NCBI GenBank assembly: GCA_958296175.1
Contig: OY282448.1
Span: 248,001 to 312,000 of the forward strand
Direction of reading: 5' to 3'
Length of the DNA: 64,000 bases
Origin: an uncultured Chloroflexota bacterium
GTDB taxonomy: Bacteria > Chloroflexota > UBA11872
The position numbers were made by a program, and so were the translations under genes. Below the pieces are notes generated by a model. That model ran no database searches, was not told the DNA's origin, and saw only the letters and a list, made by a program, of their open reading frames with translations. This document shows, piece after piece, positions 43,483 through 51,941 of the stretch. Within the stretch, counting starts at the first letter, position 1. The number at the start of each line of letters is the position of its first letter.

Positions 43483-43717
43483 CCGCGCGCGCATGGCGTC
43501 GGCCGTCTTGCGATTAGGATGGGGGGGCGGCGCCCTGTGCGGCTTGGCTGCGGCTCGGCTGCGGCCGAGCGCCTGGCCTTGACGTGGGCGGCGCCCCGCG
43601 CACCCTGGCCGCGCGGGCCGAGCCGTTCCCTTTTTCCTATCCCCGCATTCTTCTAGCGGGAGAGGGAAGCAGAGGGCGAGGTGCGCGAGTTAGCGGGGGG
43701 AGAGAGAAAAGGCTGAC

Positions 43718-45553
43718 GTGAGCTGGGCCGCGCCGGTGGCGTTGGGGTGGGCGGGGCTGGCGTTGGCCGTGCTGGGGTTTTTTCTGCTGCGGCCGCGGCG
43801 GCAGCGCATCGTGGTGGCCTCGCTGCTGGTCTGGCGGCGCACGCTGGCGGCCCGCGCCGACCACACCTGGCTCTCCTGGCTGCGGCGGCACGCCGGCCTG
43901 CTGGCGCAGCTGCTGGCCGTGGTGGTGTTCGCCCTGGCGCTGGCGCGGCCGGAGCGGCAGGTCAGCGTGGACCCTGGCCCGCCGGTTGCGCTGGTCATAG
44001 ACGTGTCGGCCTCCATGGCCATGACGGACGACGCCGGCGTTTCGCGCATGGACGAGGCGCGCGGCCGGGCCGCGGCTTTCCTGCGCGCGCTGGAGGGCGA
44101 GCGGCGCGTGTCCGTCATCACCGCCGGCGCCGCGCCGCGGGCGCTGGCGGTGCACGCCGCGGACCGCGGCGAGGTCGAGCGCGCGCTGGCCGCCGTGCAG
44201 CCGGAAGCGGCGCAGGGGCGCATTGCCACCGCGCTGGACATGGCGCGCTCGCTGGCCCCGCCCGCGCAGGGCGGCCTGGTGGCGCTCGTTACCGACGATC
44301 GATCCGCCGGCGCGGCGCCGGCCGGGGTCCGCACCGTGCTCGTGGGCGCTCCGGCGCCAAACGTGGCGCTGGAGGCGTTTCAGGTGCGGCGGCGGCTGGA
44401 CGCGCAGGACGCCGTTCAGGCCGTTGCCGCCGTGCGCAACCAGGGTCCCGCGCCGGTTGCGGCCGAGGTGCGCGTGACCGCCGGGAACACCGCGCTGCCG
44501 GGCCGCCGCGTCGAGCTGGCCGCGGGCGAACGCCAGACGCTGGTATTCGACGATTTGCCGCCGGCGGTTGGCTACCGCGCCCAGGCGAGCGCGCCCGGCG
44601 ACCGACTGGCGGCGGACGACGCGGCCTTCGCCGCGCTGGCGGAAGCGCCGCCGCTGGACGTGCTGGTGGTGGGCAACGAGCCCGACCCCATCATGCGAGC
44701 GCTGCAGGCGCTGCCCGCCGTCACCGCCCACGCCACCTCGATCCAGGCCTTCGACGACCAGGCGCCGGGCCGCGCGGACGTCTACGTGTTTCAGGGATTC
44801 GCGCCCGCGGCCTTGCCCGCCGCCTCCACAGTGCTGGTGCGGCCGCCGCAGGTTCCCAGCCTGGAGATCGAGGCGCCGCGCGCGGCTGGCGAGCTGCCGC
44901 GCGCGGCGGCCGAGAGCCCGCTGCTGCGCGCCATCGACGCCGCCGACCTGGCGTCCGATGACGATTTCGTCTACGCCCTGCCGCCCTGGGCCGCGGCGGA
45001 TCTGGGCGTGGGCGGGCAGGCGGTGCTCGCCCACGGCGTCGCCAACGGCCGCCGCACGGCGCTTATCGGGTTCCAGGTCACCGGCGCGCGCGCCAGCCAG
45101 GCGCCCTGGTACCCCTTGTTCTGGTCGAACGTGATGCAATGGGCAAACCCCGCCAACCCGCTGCCCGAAGGCGCGGCCGTGCAGGCCGGCTGGCCGCTGC
45201 CGCTGGTGCCGCATCCGCGCGCGGACCGCGTGGTGGTCACCGCGCCCGGCGGCGATTCGACCGACTATGCCGCGCCGCGCGGCGCGGTCTTGCGCGTGAG
45301 CGCGCCGGGCGCCTACACCGTGCGCCAGTTCGCGGGCGGCGAGCTTATCGTGCAGACGTCCATCGACTTCGCCCCTGATCCCGGGCAGGCGCGGCGCGTT
45401 CCGCCGCAGGCCGCCGCGCTCGCCGCGGCGGGCGGCGGCGGCGCGCCGCCGATGGAACGCCGCGGCGATCTCTGGCCCTGGCTCGCCGCGCTGGCGCTGC
45501 TGCTGCTGCTGGCGGAGTGGTGGCTGTCGCACCGCGTGCGCGGCGTGCGCTGA
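43718..45553 (+). CDS. BatA-like membrane protein with VWA domain
   Basis: A 611-residue protein with the BatA/aerotolerance layout. Two N-terminal membrane helices (residues about 5-25 and 55-75) are separated by a basic loop. A VWA domain starts VALVIDVSASMAM (MIDAS DxSxS intact). A beta-rich middle follows, and the C-terminal helix LWPWLAALALLLLLAEWWL ends the protein. The GTG at 43718 follows a GGGGGGAGAGAG tract. The next gene begins four bases after its stop, so the two are a unit. MoxR and DUF58 genes, usual partners, are absent here. A chaperone-like or envelope function is family-based inference. Confidence 0.8.
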   Translation: MSWAAPVALGWAGLALAVLGFFLLRPRRQRIVVASLLVWRRTLAARADHTWLSWLRRHAGLLAQLLAVVVFALALARPERQVSVDPGPPVALVIDVSASMAMTDDAGVSRMDEARGRAAAFLRALEGERRVSVITAGAAPRALAVHAADRGEVERALAAVQPEAAQGRIATALDMARSLAPPAQGGLVALVTDDRSAGAAPAGVRTVLVGAPAPNVALEAFQVRRRLDAQDAVQAVAAVRNQGPAPVAAEVRVTAGNTALPGRRVELAAGERQTLVFDDLPPAVGYRAQASAPGDRLAADDAAFAALAEAPPLDVLVVGNEPDPIMRALQALPAVTAHATSIQAFDDQAPGRADVYVFQGFAPAALPAASTVLVRPPQVPSLEIEAPRAAGELPRAAAESPLLRAIDAADLASDDDFVYALPPWAAADLGVGGQAVLAHGVANGRRTALIGFQVTGARASQAPWYPLFWSNVMQWANPANPLPEGAAVQAGWPLPLVPHPRADRVVVTAPGGDSTDYAAPRGAVLRVSAPGAYTVRQFAGGELIVQTSIDFAPDPGQARRVPPQAAALAAAGGGGAPPMERRGDLWPWLAALALLLLLAEWWLSHRVRGVR

Positions 45554-45556
45554 CCC

Positions 45557-48235
45557 GTGAGCCTGGAGAACCCCTGGCTGCTGGCGCTGCTGAGCGCCGT
45601 GCCGCTGGCGGTTTGGATGACGCGCGGCAGCGTCGCGCGCTTGTCCACTCCGCGCCTGGTGCTGGCGGCGCTGGTGCGCGCGCTGGCGCTCAGCGCCCTG
45701 GTGCTGGCCCTGGCCGGCTTCGCGGTGGGGCAAGACGCGCGCCCGGCCACGATCTTCGTGGTGGACTCTTCCGACAGCGTGCTGCTGGCCGAACGCGCCA
45801 ACGCCATGGAGGTCATCGACGCCTACGTGCAGGCCGTCGGCGCCGACACGCCGGTGGGCGTGGTGCAGTTTGGGGCCGGGGCCGCGGTTCTGGCCGCCCC
45901 GCAGCGGCTGCGCCAGGCCCCCGCCTTGCGCGGCGAGCTTCCCGGCCACGCCAGCGACTACGACGCCGGCGTGCTGGCGGCGCTGGGGCTGCTGGATCCG
46001 GAGGTCGGCGGCCAGCTGGTGCTCATGTCCGACGGCGCAGGCGCCGAGGCGCGCCTGCGCTCCATCGTGCACACGGCCGCCGCCCGCGGCGTGCCCATTT
46101 CCGTGCTGCCCATCGACGCCGCCCGCAGCGCCGACCTGGTGGTGGAAGCCCTCGAGGTTCCGGCGTCCGTGCAGGCGCACAGCCCGGCGCTGGCGCGCGT
46201 GCACGTGACCTCCCAGCGCCGCACCACGGCGCGGCTGCGGCTCTGGGACGGCGCGCGGCTGGTGAGCGACGGCCCCATCGACGTCACCATCGGCGCCCGC
46301 GTCTACCGCGCGGCCTTGCCGGCGCTTGCGCCGGGCTTCCATCGGCTGCGCGCCGAGCTGTTGGAGGACGCCGACCCGCGGCTCACCAACAACGTGGCCG
46401 AGGCCTTCGTGCAGGTGGCCGCCCCAGGCCGCGCGCTGGTGGTTGGCGGCGGCGCCGCCGTGCCGCAGGCGCTGCGGTCGGCGGAGTTCCAGGTACGGCA
46501 GATCGAGCCCGCAGCGTTGGCGGCAACCGACCTCAGCGCGTTCGACGTCGTGTTTGTCTCCAACGTGGAGGCGGACGTCCTGGGCGGCGCTGCGCTCGAG
46601 GCGCTGCGCGCTCACGTGGCCGGCGGGCGCGGCCTGGTGGTGCTGGGCGGCGCGTCCAGCTTTGCTGCCGGCGGCTATCAGGGCACGCCGCTCGACGAGG
46701 CGCTGCCCGTGTGGTCGGACCCCACGCAGGAAACGCCCGAGCCGCGTCTGGCGCTGGCGCTGGTGATCGACCGCTCCACCAGCATGGCGCAAGGCGCCAG
46801 CACCGGAAACGCCAAGATCGACCTGGCGCTGGAAGCCGCCGCCGACGCGGCGGCGCTGCTGGACCAGGGCGACATCCTGGGCGTGATGGCCTTCGACCTG
46901 GACGCGCAGTGGGTCGTGCCGCCCCGCCCCCTGGAAAGCGCCGCCGACGTGGCGGACGTCGTGGCGCGCATCCGCGGTATCCGCATCGGCACCTCCACCG
47001 ACCTGTACCGCGCCATGTTCTTTGCGCGCGCGCGGCTGGACCAGATCGACGCCTCCATCAAACACGTGGTGCTGCTGACCGACGGGCGCGTGAACTTCGG
47101 CGACTTCGACGCCCTGACCCGCTCGATGCGGCGGCGCGACATTACGGTGTCGGCCATCGCCATCGGCGAGGACGCCGACCGGGAGCTGCTGGAGCGCGTC
47201 GCCCGCCTGGGCAACGGCCGTTACTACTACGTGGCCGACCCGCGCGGCATCCCCCGCGTGCTCACGCAGGAAACGCGCACGGCCAGCGAGTTCGCCGTGG
47301 TGGAACGCGAGTTCCAGCCGCAGCTGGACAGCCCCAGCCCCATCTTCGCCGGCGAGCTGGCCGGGCGCGAGCTGCCGACGCTGCAGGGCTTCGTGCGCAC
47401 GCGCGCCAAGCCCACGGCCGAGGTCATCCTGCGCTCCGACGACAACGACCCCATCCTGGCGCAGTGGCAGTACGGGCGCGGGCGCGCGGTGGCCTGGACC
47501 TCCGACGCCAGCCCGGCCTGGGCGGACGCCTGGCTGGCCTGGGACGGATTCGAGACGTTCGTGCGGCAGACGGCGGCCTGGGTCAGCCCCGCCGCCGGCG
47601 CGCTGGGCGGCGCGCCGCGGGTGACGGCGGCGCGCACCGCCGCCGGCGCCTCCGTCGAGATCGACGCGGTGGACGCCGCAGGGCGCTTTCTCAACGGCCT
47701 GGACGTCAGCCTGGCCGTCATAGCGCCCAACGGCGCGCGGCAGACGCTGCCCGCCGCGCAGGTCGGCCCCGGGCGCTACGCCGCCGACCTGCCCAACCTG
47801 CCGCCGGGCGTCTACCAGATCGAGGCCGACCTGCGCGGCGGGGACGGCGCCGGCCGCGCGGCCAGCACGGGGCTGGTGATTCCCGCCGCGGACGAACAGC
47901 GGAGCGCCGCCCCCGACCACCGCGCCCTGCGCCGCATCGCCGACGCCACCGGCGGCGTCACCATCGCCTCCAGCGCCGACCTGGCCGCGCTGGCGGGCCG
48001 CGGCGAGCCGTCCTGGCGGTTTGGCTGGCCGCAGCTGCTCACGCTGGCGCTGCTGGCGTTCGTGGCCGACGTAGGCGTGCGGCGGCTCATCGGCGGGCCG
48101 GGCGAGATACGCGCCCGCGCGGCCGACCGCGGTCGGGCCGCGCGGGCGCGCGCGGGCGCGGCGCGGCGCGCGCTGGTCGGCGCGCTGGTCGGCGCGCTGC
48201 GCCGTTCGCGGCGTCCCTTCGCGCGCCGCGCCTGA
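45557..48235 (+). CDS. Membrane protein with two VWA domains and glutamine-amidotransferase-like region
   Basis: 892 residues. Two N-terminal helices (about 7-22 and 35-58) precede a first VWA-like domain whose MIDAS is degenerate (IFVVDSSDSVLL). A GATase1-like segment AFDVVFVSNVEAD, GGRGLVVLGGASSFAAGGY follows, with no catalytic Cys. A second VWA domain with intact MIDAS (LALVIDRSTSMAQG) and HVVLLTDGRVNFGD lies at about 400-580. Immunoglobulin-like strands and a helix (LLTLALLAFVADVGVRRL) close the C-terminus, with a basic tail. It is co-transcribed with the BatA-like gene. Confidence 0.8.
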   Translation: MSLENPWLLALLSAVPLAVWMTRGSVARLSTPRLVLAALVRALALSALVLALAGFAVGQDARPATIFVVDSSDSVLLAERANAMEVIDAYVQAVGADTPVGVVQFGAGAAVLAAPQRLRQAPALRGELPGHASDYDAGVLAALGLLDPEVGGQLVLMSDGAGAEARLRSIVHTAAARGVPISVLPIDAARSADLVVEALEVPASVQAHSPALARVHVTSQRRTTARLRLWDGARLVSDGPIDVTIGARVYRAALPALAPGFHRLRAELLEDADPRLTNNVAEAFVQVAAPGRALVVGGGAAVPQALRSAEFQVRQIEPAALAATDLSAFDVVFVSNVEADVLGGAALEALRAHVAGGRGLVVLGGASSFAAGGYQGTPLDEALPVWSDPTQETPEPRLALALVIDRSTSMAQGASTGNAKIDLALEAAADAAALLDQGDILGVMAFDLDAQWVVPPRPLESAADVADVVARIRGIRIGTSTDLYRAMFFARARLDQIDASIKHVVLLTDGRVNFGDFDALTRSMRRRDITVSAIAIGEDADRELLERVARLGNGRYYYVADPRGIPRVLTQETRTASEFAVVEREFQPQLDSPSPIFAGELAGRELPTLQGFVRTRAKPTAEVILRSDDNDPILAQWQYGRGRAVAWTSDASPAWADAWLAWDGFETFVRQTAAWVSPAAGALGGAPRVTAARTAAGASVEIDAVDAAGRFLNGLDVSLAVIAPNGARQTLPAAQVGPGRYAADLPNLPPGVYQIEADLRGGDGAGRAASTGLVIPAADEQRSAAPDHRALRRIADATGGVTIASSADLAALAGRGEPSWRFGWPQLLTLALLAFVADVGVRRLIGGPGEIRARAADRGRAARARAGAARRALVGALVGALRRSRRPFARRA

Positions 48236-48293
48236 GCGGCCGACCGCGCATGCCTGATCCAGGCGGCGGCGCTGGAACGACGCGCCCAGCGCC

Positions 48294-48299
48294 TAGACT
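48294..48299 (+). promoter_or_regulatory. -10 element TAGACT of cca, leaderless spacing
   Basis: TAGACT ends six bases before the ATG at 48306, so transcription would start at the initiation codon. Confidence 0.5.
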
Positions 48300-48305
48300 T
48301 GCGGC

Positions 48306-49697
48306 ATGAATCTCAGCGGGCGCCTTGCGCGCGTCTTTCGGCAGGCCGGGTTCGACCTCTATCTGGTGGGCGGCCCGGTGCGCGACCGCATGCTGGGCCG
48401 GCCCGCGCACGACCTGGACTTCACCACCCCCGCGCGCCCCGATCGCATCAAGGTGCTGGCGCGCCGCGCGGGCGCGTCCAGCATCTACACCGTTGGCGAA
48501 CGGTTCGGGACCATCGGCGTGGTGTTCGACGGCGCCGCGGCCGAGATCACCACCTTCCGCGCCGAGGCCTACCAGCCCGGCTCGCGCAAGCCGCAGGTGC
48601 GCTTCGGCTCGTCGCTCACCGCCGACCTGGGGCGCCGCGACTTCACGATCAACGCCATGGCGCAGGACGTGCACACGGGCCGCATCATCGACCCGCACGG
48701 CGGCGCGGCCGACCTGGTGGCCAAGCGGCTGCGCGCCGTTGGCGCGGCGGACGAGCGCTTTGACGAAGACCCCTTGCGCATCCTGCGCGCCGTGCGCCTG
48801 GCGGCGCAGCTGGAGTTCGACGTGGAGCCGTCCACGCTGGCGGCGGCGCGGCGCTCGGCCGCGCAGCTGCAGCACGTCAGCGCGGAACGCATCGGCGCGG
48901 AACTGCAGCGCACCCTGCTGGCGCCGCGGCCCGACCGCGCCCTCGTCACCCTGCTCGAAATCGGCGTGCTCGGCCTGGTGATGCCCGAGCTCATTCCCTT
49001 GCAGCACACCGTGCAGGAAGAGCGGCGGCAGCACAAGGACGTGTTCGCCCACACCGCGCGCGTGCTGGCAGCCGCGCCGCGCGACCCCGCAACCCGCTGG
49101 GCCGCGCTCCTGCACGACGTGGGCAAGCCGCAGACCAAGTCCGTCCGCGGCGGGCGCGTGCGGTTCTTCGGACACGAGGCCGTGGGGGCGCGCATCGCCG
49201 AACGCGTGCTGCAGCGGCTCAAGTTCGACCGCGCGCTCACCCGGCGCGTCACCCGCATCGTGCGCCTGCACATGCGCGCCAACGCCTACGAGTCCGACTG
49301 GACCGACGGCGCGGTGCGCCGCTTCATGCGCGAGGCGGGCGGCGACTGCCAGGCCCTGATCGCCCTGTCGCGCGCCGACATCACCAGCTACCGCCCGGCC
49401 CGCATCGAAGCGGGGCTGTCGCGCGTGGCGGAACTGGAGGCGCGCTGCGAGCGCCTGCTCGCAGAATCCGACGTGGCCGCCCTCGACTCACCGCTGGACG
49501 GGAACGATCTCATGCAGATGTTCGACCGTCCGCCCGGCCCCTGGATCAAACCCATCAAGCGCTACCTGCTCGACCTGGTGCTGGACGGCGAGCTGGAGCC
49601 CGACGACGTGGAACGCGCCCGCGAGCTGGCGCAGTCGTTCGTCGCGCGCCATGCTGAGGCCGCGCAATCCACCATGTCCGAGGCGCCGCATGGCTGA
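48306..49697 (+). CDS. cca: CCA tRNA nucleotidyltransferase with HD domain
   Basis: Adds or repairs the 3' CCA of tRNA, or acts as poly(A) polymerase. The 463-residue protein has the class II head motif VGGPVRDRMLGRPAHDLDF (GG...DxD), RRDFTINAMA, the DEDPLRILRAVRLAAQ neck, and an HD phosphohydrolase domain with LLHDVGKPQT and H...H...D residues. It probably has 2',3'-cyclic phosphodiesterase activity, as in other HD-containing CCA enzymes. The stop overlaps the next gene by eight bases. The promoter suggests a leaderless mRNA. Confidence 0.9.
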   Translation: MNLSGRLARVFRQAGFDLYLVGGPVRDRMLGRPAHDLDFTTPARPDRIKVLARRAGASSIYTVGERFGTIGVVFDGAAAEITTFRAEAYQPGSRKPQVRFGSSLTADLGRRDFTINAMAQDVHTGRIIDPHGGAADLVAKRLRAVGAADERFDEDPLRILRAVRLAAQLEFDVEPSTLAAARRSAAQLQHVSAERIGAELQRTLLAPRPDRALVTLLEIGVLGLVMPELIPLQHTVQEERRQHKDVFAHTARVLAAAPRDPATRWAALLHDVGKPQTKSVRGGRVRFFGHEAVGARIAERVLQRLKFDRALTRRVTRIVRLHMRANAYESDWTDGAVRRFMREAGGDCQALIALSRADITSYRPARIEAGLSRVAELEARCERLLAESDVAALDSPLDGNDLMQMFDRPPGPWIKPIKRYLLDLVLDGELEPDDVERARELAQSFVARHAEAAQSTMSEAPHG

Positions 49698-50046
49698 CGC
49701 ACCCGCCAGCGACCGGCCCGTCCCGGCCGCTGCCCGCCCCGCGTCCCAGACCGACCACGCCGGCGCGCCCGCCCACGAGCGGCCCGGCCCGGCCGCGGGC
49801 GAGCCGTGGGAACGGCTGCGCGGCTGGCTGCAGCGGCGCATCGCGCAGATGGACGGCGGGGACTTCACCCGCCTGCCCGAGAGCTTCCAGGCCGACGGCG
49901 GCCGCACGGCCGCCGCGGCCTACCAGACCGTGCTCATCGCCATGAACGTCATCGAAGGCCGCCGCACGGTCCCCGGCCGCGCGGCTGCGCCGCCCGTCGA
50001 CCAGGCGCGCCCAGCGCCGCCCGCGGTGATTCCAGGCCCGCCATGA
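49690..50046 (+). CDS. Small hypothetical protein
   Basis: Not recognised, 118 residues. Its first 45 residues are Pro/Ala-rich and probably disordered; residues about 45-95 are amphipathic helices (WERLRGWLQRRIAQM, YQTVLIAMNVIEGRR). It starts inside the end of cca (ATGGCTGA) and its stop overlaps the next start as ATGA. It is thus translationally coupled on both sides. Confidence 0.6.
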   Translation: MADAPASDRPVPAAARPASQTDHAGAPAHERPGPAAGEPWERLRGWLQRRIAQMDGGDFTRLPESFQADGGRTAAAAYQTVLIAMNVIEGRRTVPGRAAAPPVDQARPAPPAVIPGPP

Positions 50047-51026
50047 CCATCGAACCGGGCGAACCGGGGGACTATTTTTCGCTGCGGACATTGGGGAGCA
50101 CTGGGCTGCGGGTGACGCCGCTGTGCGTGGGGACGGCGGCGCTGGGCAACATGCCGGAGACGTTTGCCTACGCCGTGTCGGAAGACGACGCCGTGGCCGC
50201 GGTGCGCGAGGCGCTGACGGGCTCGATCAACTTCATCGACACCGCCGCGTCCTATGGCGACGGCGAGAGCGAGCGCCGCATTGGCCTGGTGCTGCGCGAG
50301 TTCGGCGGGCTGCCGGCAGGCTGCGTGCTGGGCACCAAGGCCGACCGCGACCTGGCCAGCGGCGACTTCAGCGGCGCCCAGATGCGGCGCTCGGTGGAGC
50401 GCAGCCTGGACCTGCTGGGGCTGGACACACTGCAACTGGTGCACCTGCACGACGCCGAGCATTCGACCTTCGAGGCGATCATGGCGCCGGGCGGCCCGGT
50501 GGAGGTGCTGCGCGGCCTGCAAGCCGAGGGGCTGATTCAGCACCTGGGCGTGGCGGGCGGGCCGATCGACGAAGAGATTCGCTACGTCGAGACCGGCTGC
50601 TTCGCGGTGGTGATCACGCACAACCGCTATACGCTGCTGAACCGCTCGGCCGAACCGCTGCTGGACGCGGCCGCGCGCCGCGGGACGGCGGTGCTGAACG
50701 CCGCGCCCTACGGCAGCGGCATCCTGGCGCGCGGGCCGAGCGCGTATCCGCGCTACGCCTATCGGGACGCGGCGGCGGAGGTGGTGGCGCTTGCCCGAAC
50801 GTACGAGCGCGTCTGCGACCGCTACGGCGTGCCCCTGGCCGCGGCCGCCTTGCAATTTTCGCTGCGCGACGCGCGCATCGTCTCCACCATCGTGGGCGTC
50901 AGCCGCCCGGGCCGCATCGAACAGACGCTGGTGCTGGCCGCGCACGAAATCCCCGACGAGCTGTGGGCCGAACTGGCCGAGGTGGAGTTCGCGACCGCCG
51001 ACCCCGAAACCGGCCGCCGCCGCTGA
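50043..51026 (+). CDS. Aldo/keto reductase
   Basis: NAD(P)H-dependent (alpha/beta)8-barrel oxidoreductase, 327 residues. The AKR tetrad is visible: Asp and Tyr in FIDTAASYGDGESERRIG, Lys in LGTKAD, and His in LVHLHD. The C-terminal coenzyme segment STIVGVSRPGRIEQTL follows. It resembles the D-threo-aldose/L-fucose dehydrogenase subgroup in outline. The substrate is unknown. The ATG overlaps the upstream stop, so this is the last gene of the cca-small protein-AKR unit. Confidence 0.86.
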   Translation: MTIEPGEPGDYFSLRTLGSTGLRVTPLCVGTAALGNMPETFAYAVSEDDAVAAVREALTGSINFIDTAASYGDGESERRIGLVLREFGGLPAGCVLGTKADRDLASGDFSGAQMRRSVERSLDLLGLDTLQLVHLHDAEHSTFEAIMAPGGPVEVLRGLQAEGLIQHLGVAGGPIDEEIRYVETGCFAVVITHNRYTLLNRSAEPLLDAAARRGTAVLNAAPYGSGILARGPSAYPRYAYRDAAAEVVALARTYERVCDRYGVPLAAAALQFSLRDARIVSTIVGVSRPGRIEQTLVLAAHEIPDELWAELAEVEFATADPETGRRR

Positions 51027-51157
51027 CCCCGCGGCCGCCGATGAAGCCACCGTCCGCGTGGTCGTTCCCGCAGACGCGGGGGCTCGCCTGGCACGCTGCC
51101 TTCTGAGTCCCTCGCCGCAAGCCTCGCTCCCCTGGCCGCGTCCTGGCCCCATCCTGG

Positions 51158-51163
51158 TAAAGT
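51158..51163 (+). promoter_or_regulatory. -10 element TAAAGT of the LiaF-like gene
   Basis: A TANNNT hexamer about 46 bases before the GTG at 51210, giving a leader near 40 bases. Its position rules out a start at 51162. Confidence 0.45.
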
Positions 51164-51209
51164 GACCCGCGGCACGGCATTCGCAGCGAATTACGAGGGG
51201 AGCGGCGGT

Positions 51210-51887
51210 GTGAGGCGCACCTCGTCGGGCCAGGTTCTGCTGGGGCTCTGCGTGGTGGTGGTGGGTGTCGTGCTGCTGCTGAACAGCCTGAACGTGGTGG
51301 CCATCAGCCCCTGGCGCTACCTGCCCTCGCTCATCATCGTGATTGGCCTGTGGGCCCTGGTGCGCACCGGTTTTCGCGAGCCCGTCGGCCCGTTGGTGCT
51401 GATTGCGGTTGGCGTGGTGGTGCAGGTATCGGTGTGGCCCGACTTGCCCTCGGAAGTTCGCTCGGCTGTCTGGCCGTCGGTCCTCATTGCAGTTGGCCTG
51501 CTGCTCATCCTGCGCCGCGCGCGGCAGGGCCGCGGGTCGACCACGGCCGCGGCGCGCGGCGAGGCCATTCGCTACGTCGCCGTGTTCAACGGCGTGGAGG
51601 ACCGCGTCAGCGGTCCGCTCACGCGCGTGCAGACCACCTCGCTGTTCGGCGGCGCGACGATCGACTTGCGCGATACCCGCGTCGACCAGCCGCCCGCGCT
51701 GATCGACGTCACCTGCCTGTTCGGCGGCGCGGAAATTTGGCTGCCGTCCGACTGGGCGGTGCGCACCGACATGCTGGCCTTGTTCGGCGGCGTGGACGAC
51801 AAGCGGAGCGGCGGACAAGCGGACGGCGAGGTGAACGCCGCCATCCAGGGCACGATCCTGTTCGGCGGCCTGACGCTCAAAGACTGA
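51210..51887 (+). CDS. LiaF-like membrane protein
   Basis: 225 residues. Four N-terminal membrane helices, beginning VLLGLCVVVVGVVLLLNS with the LiaF-TM pattern GxxLLxxNL, are followed by a soluble beta-helix-like domain with repeats of the FGGAxIxL type: TSLFGGATIDLR, TCLFGGAEIWLP, LALFGGVDD, ILFGGLTLKD. Members of this family sense envelope stress or antibiotics together with LiaRS; no two-component genes are adjacent here. The GTG at 51210 is preceded by GAGGGGAG at good spacing. Confidence 0.8.
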   Translation: MRRTSSGQVLLGLCVVVVGVVLLLNSLNVVAISPWRYLPSLIIVIGLWALVRTGFREPVGPLVLIAVGVVVQVSVWPDLPSEVRSAVWPSVLIAVGLLLILRRARQGRGSTTAAARGEAIRYVAVFNGVEDRVSGPLTRVQTTSLFGGATIDLRDTRVDQPPALIDVTCLFGGAEIWLPSDWAVRTDMLALFGGVDDKRSGGQADGEVNAAIQGTILFGGLTLKD

Positions 51888-51941
51888 TGACGCGCCGCGC
51901 GGCCGCCGCCGCGGCCACGGGCGCCGGCTGAGCCGCGGCCG

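Noticed and set aside
43637..47920. Minus-strand open frame of 1427 codons
   Set aside because: Antisense to the two VWA genes, which have clear MIDAS motifs and membrane helices.
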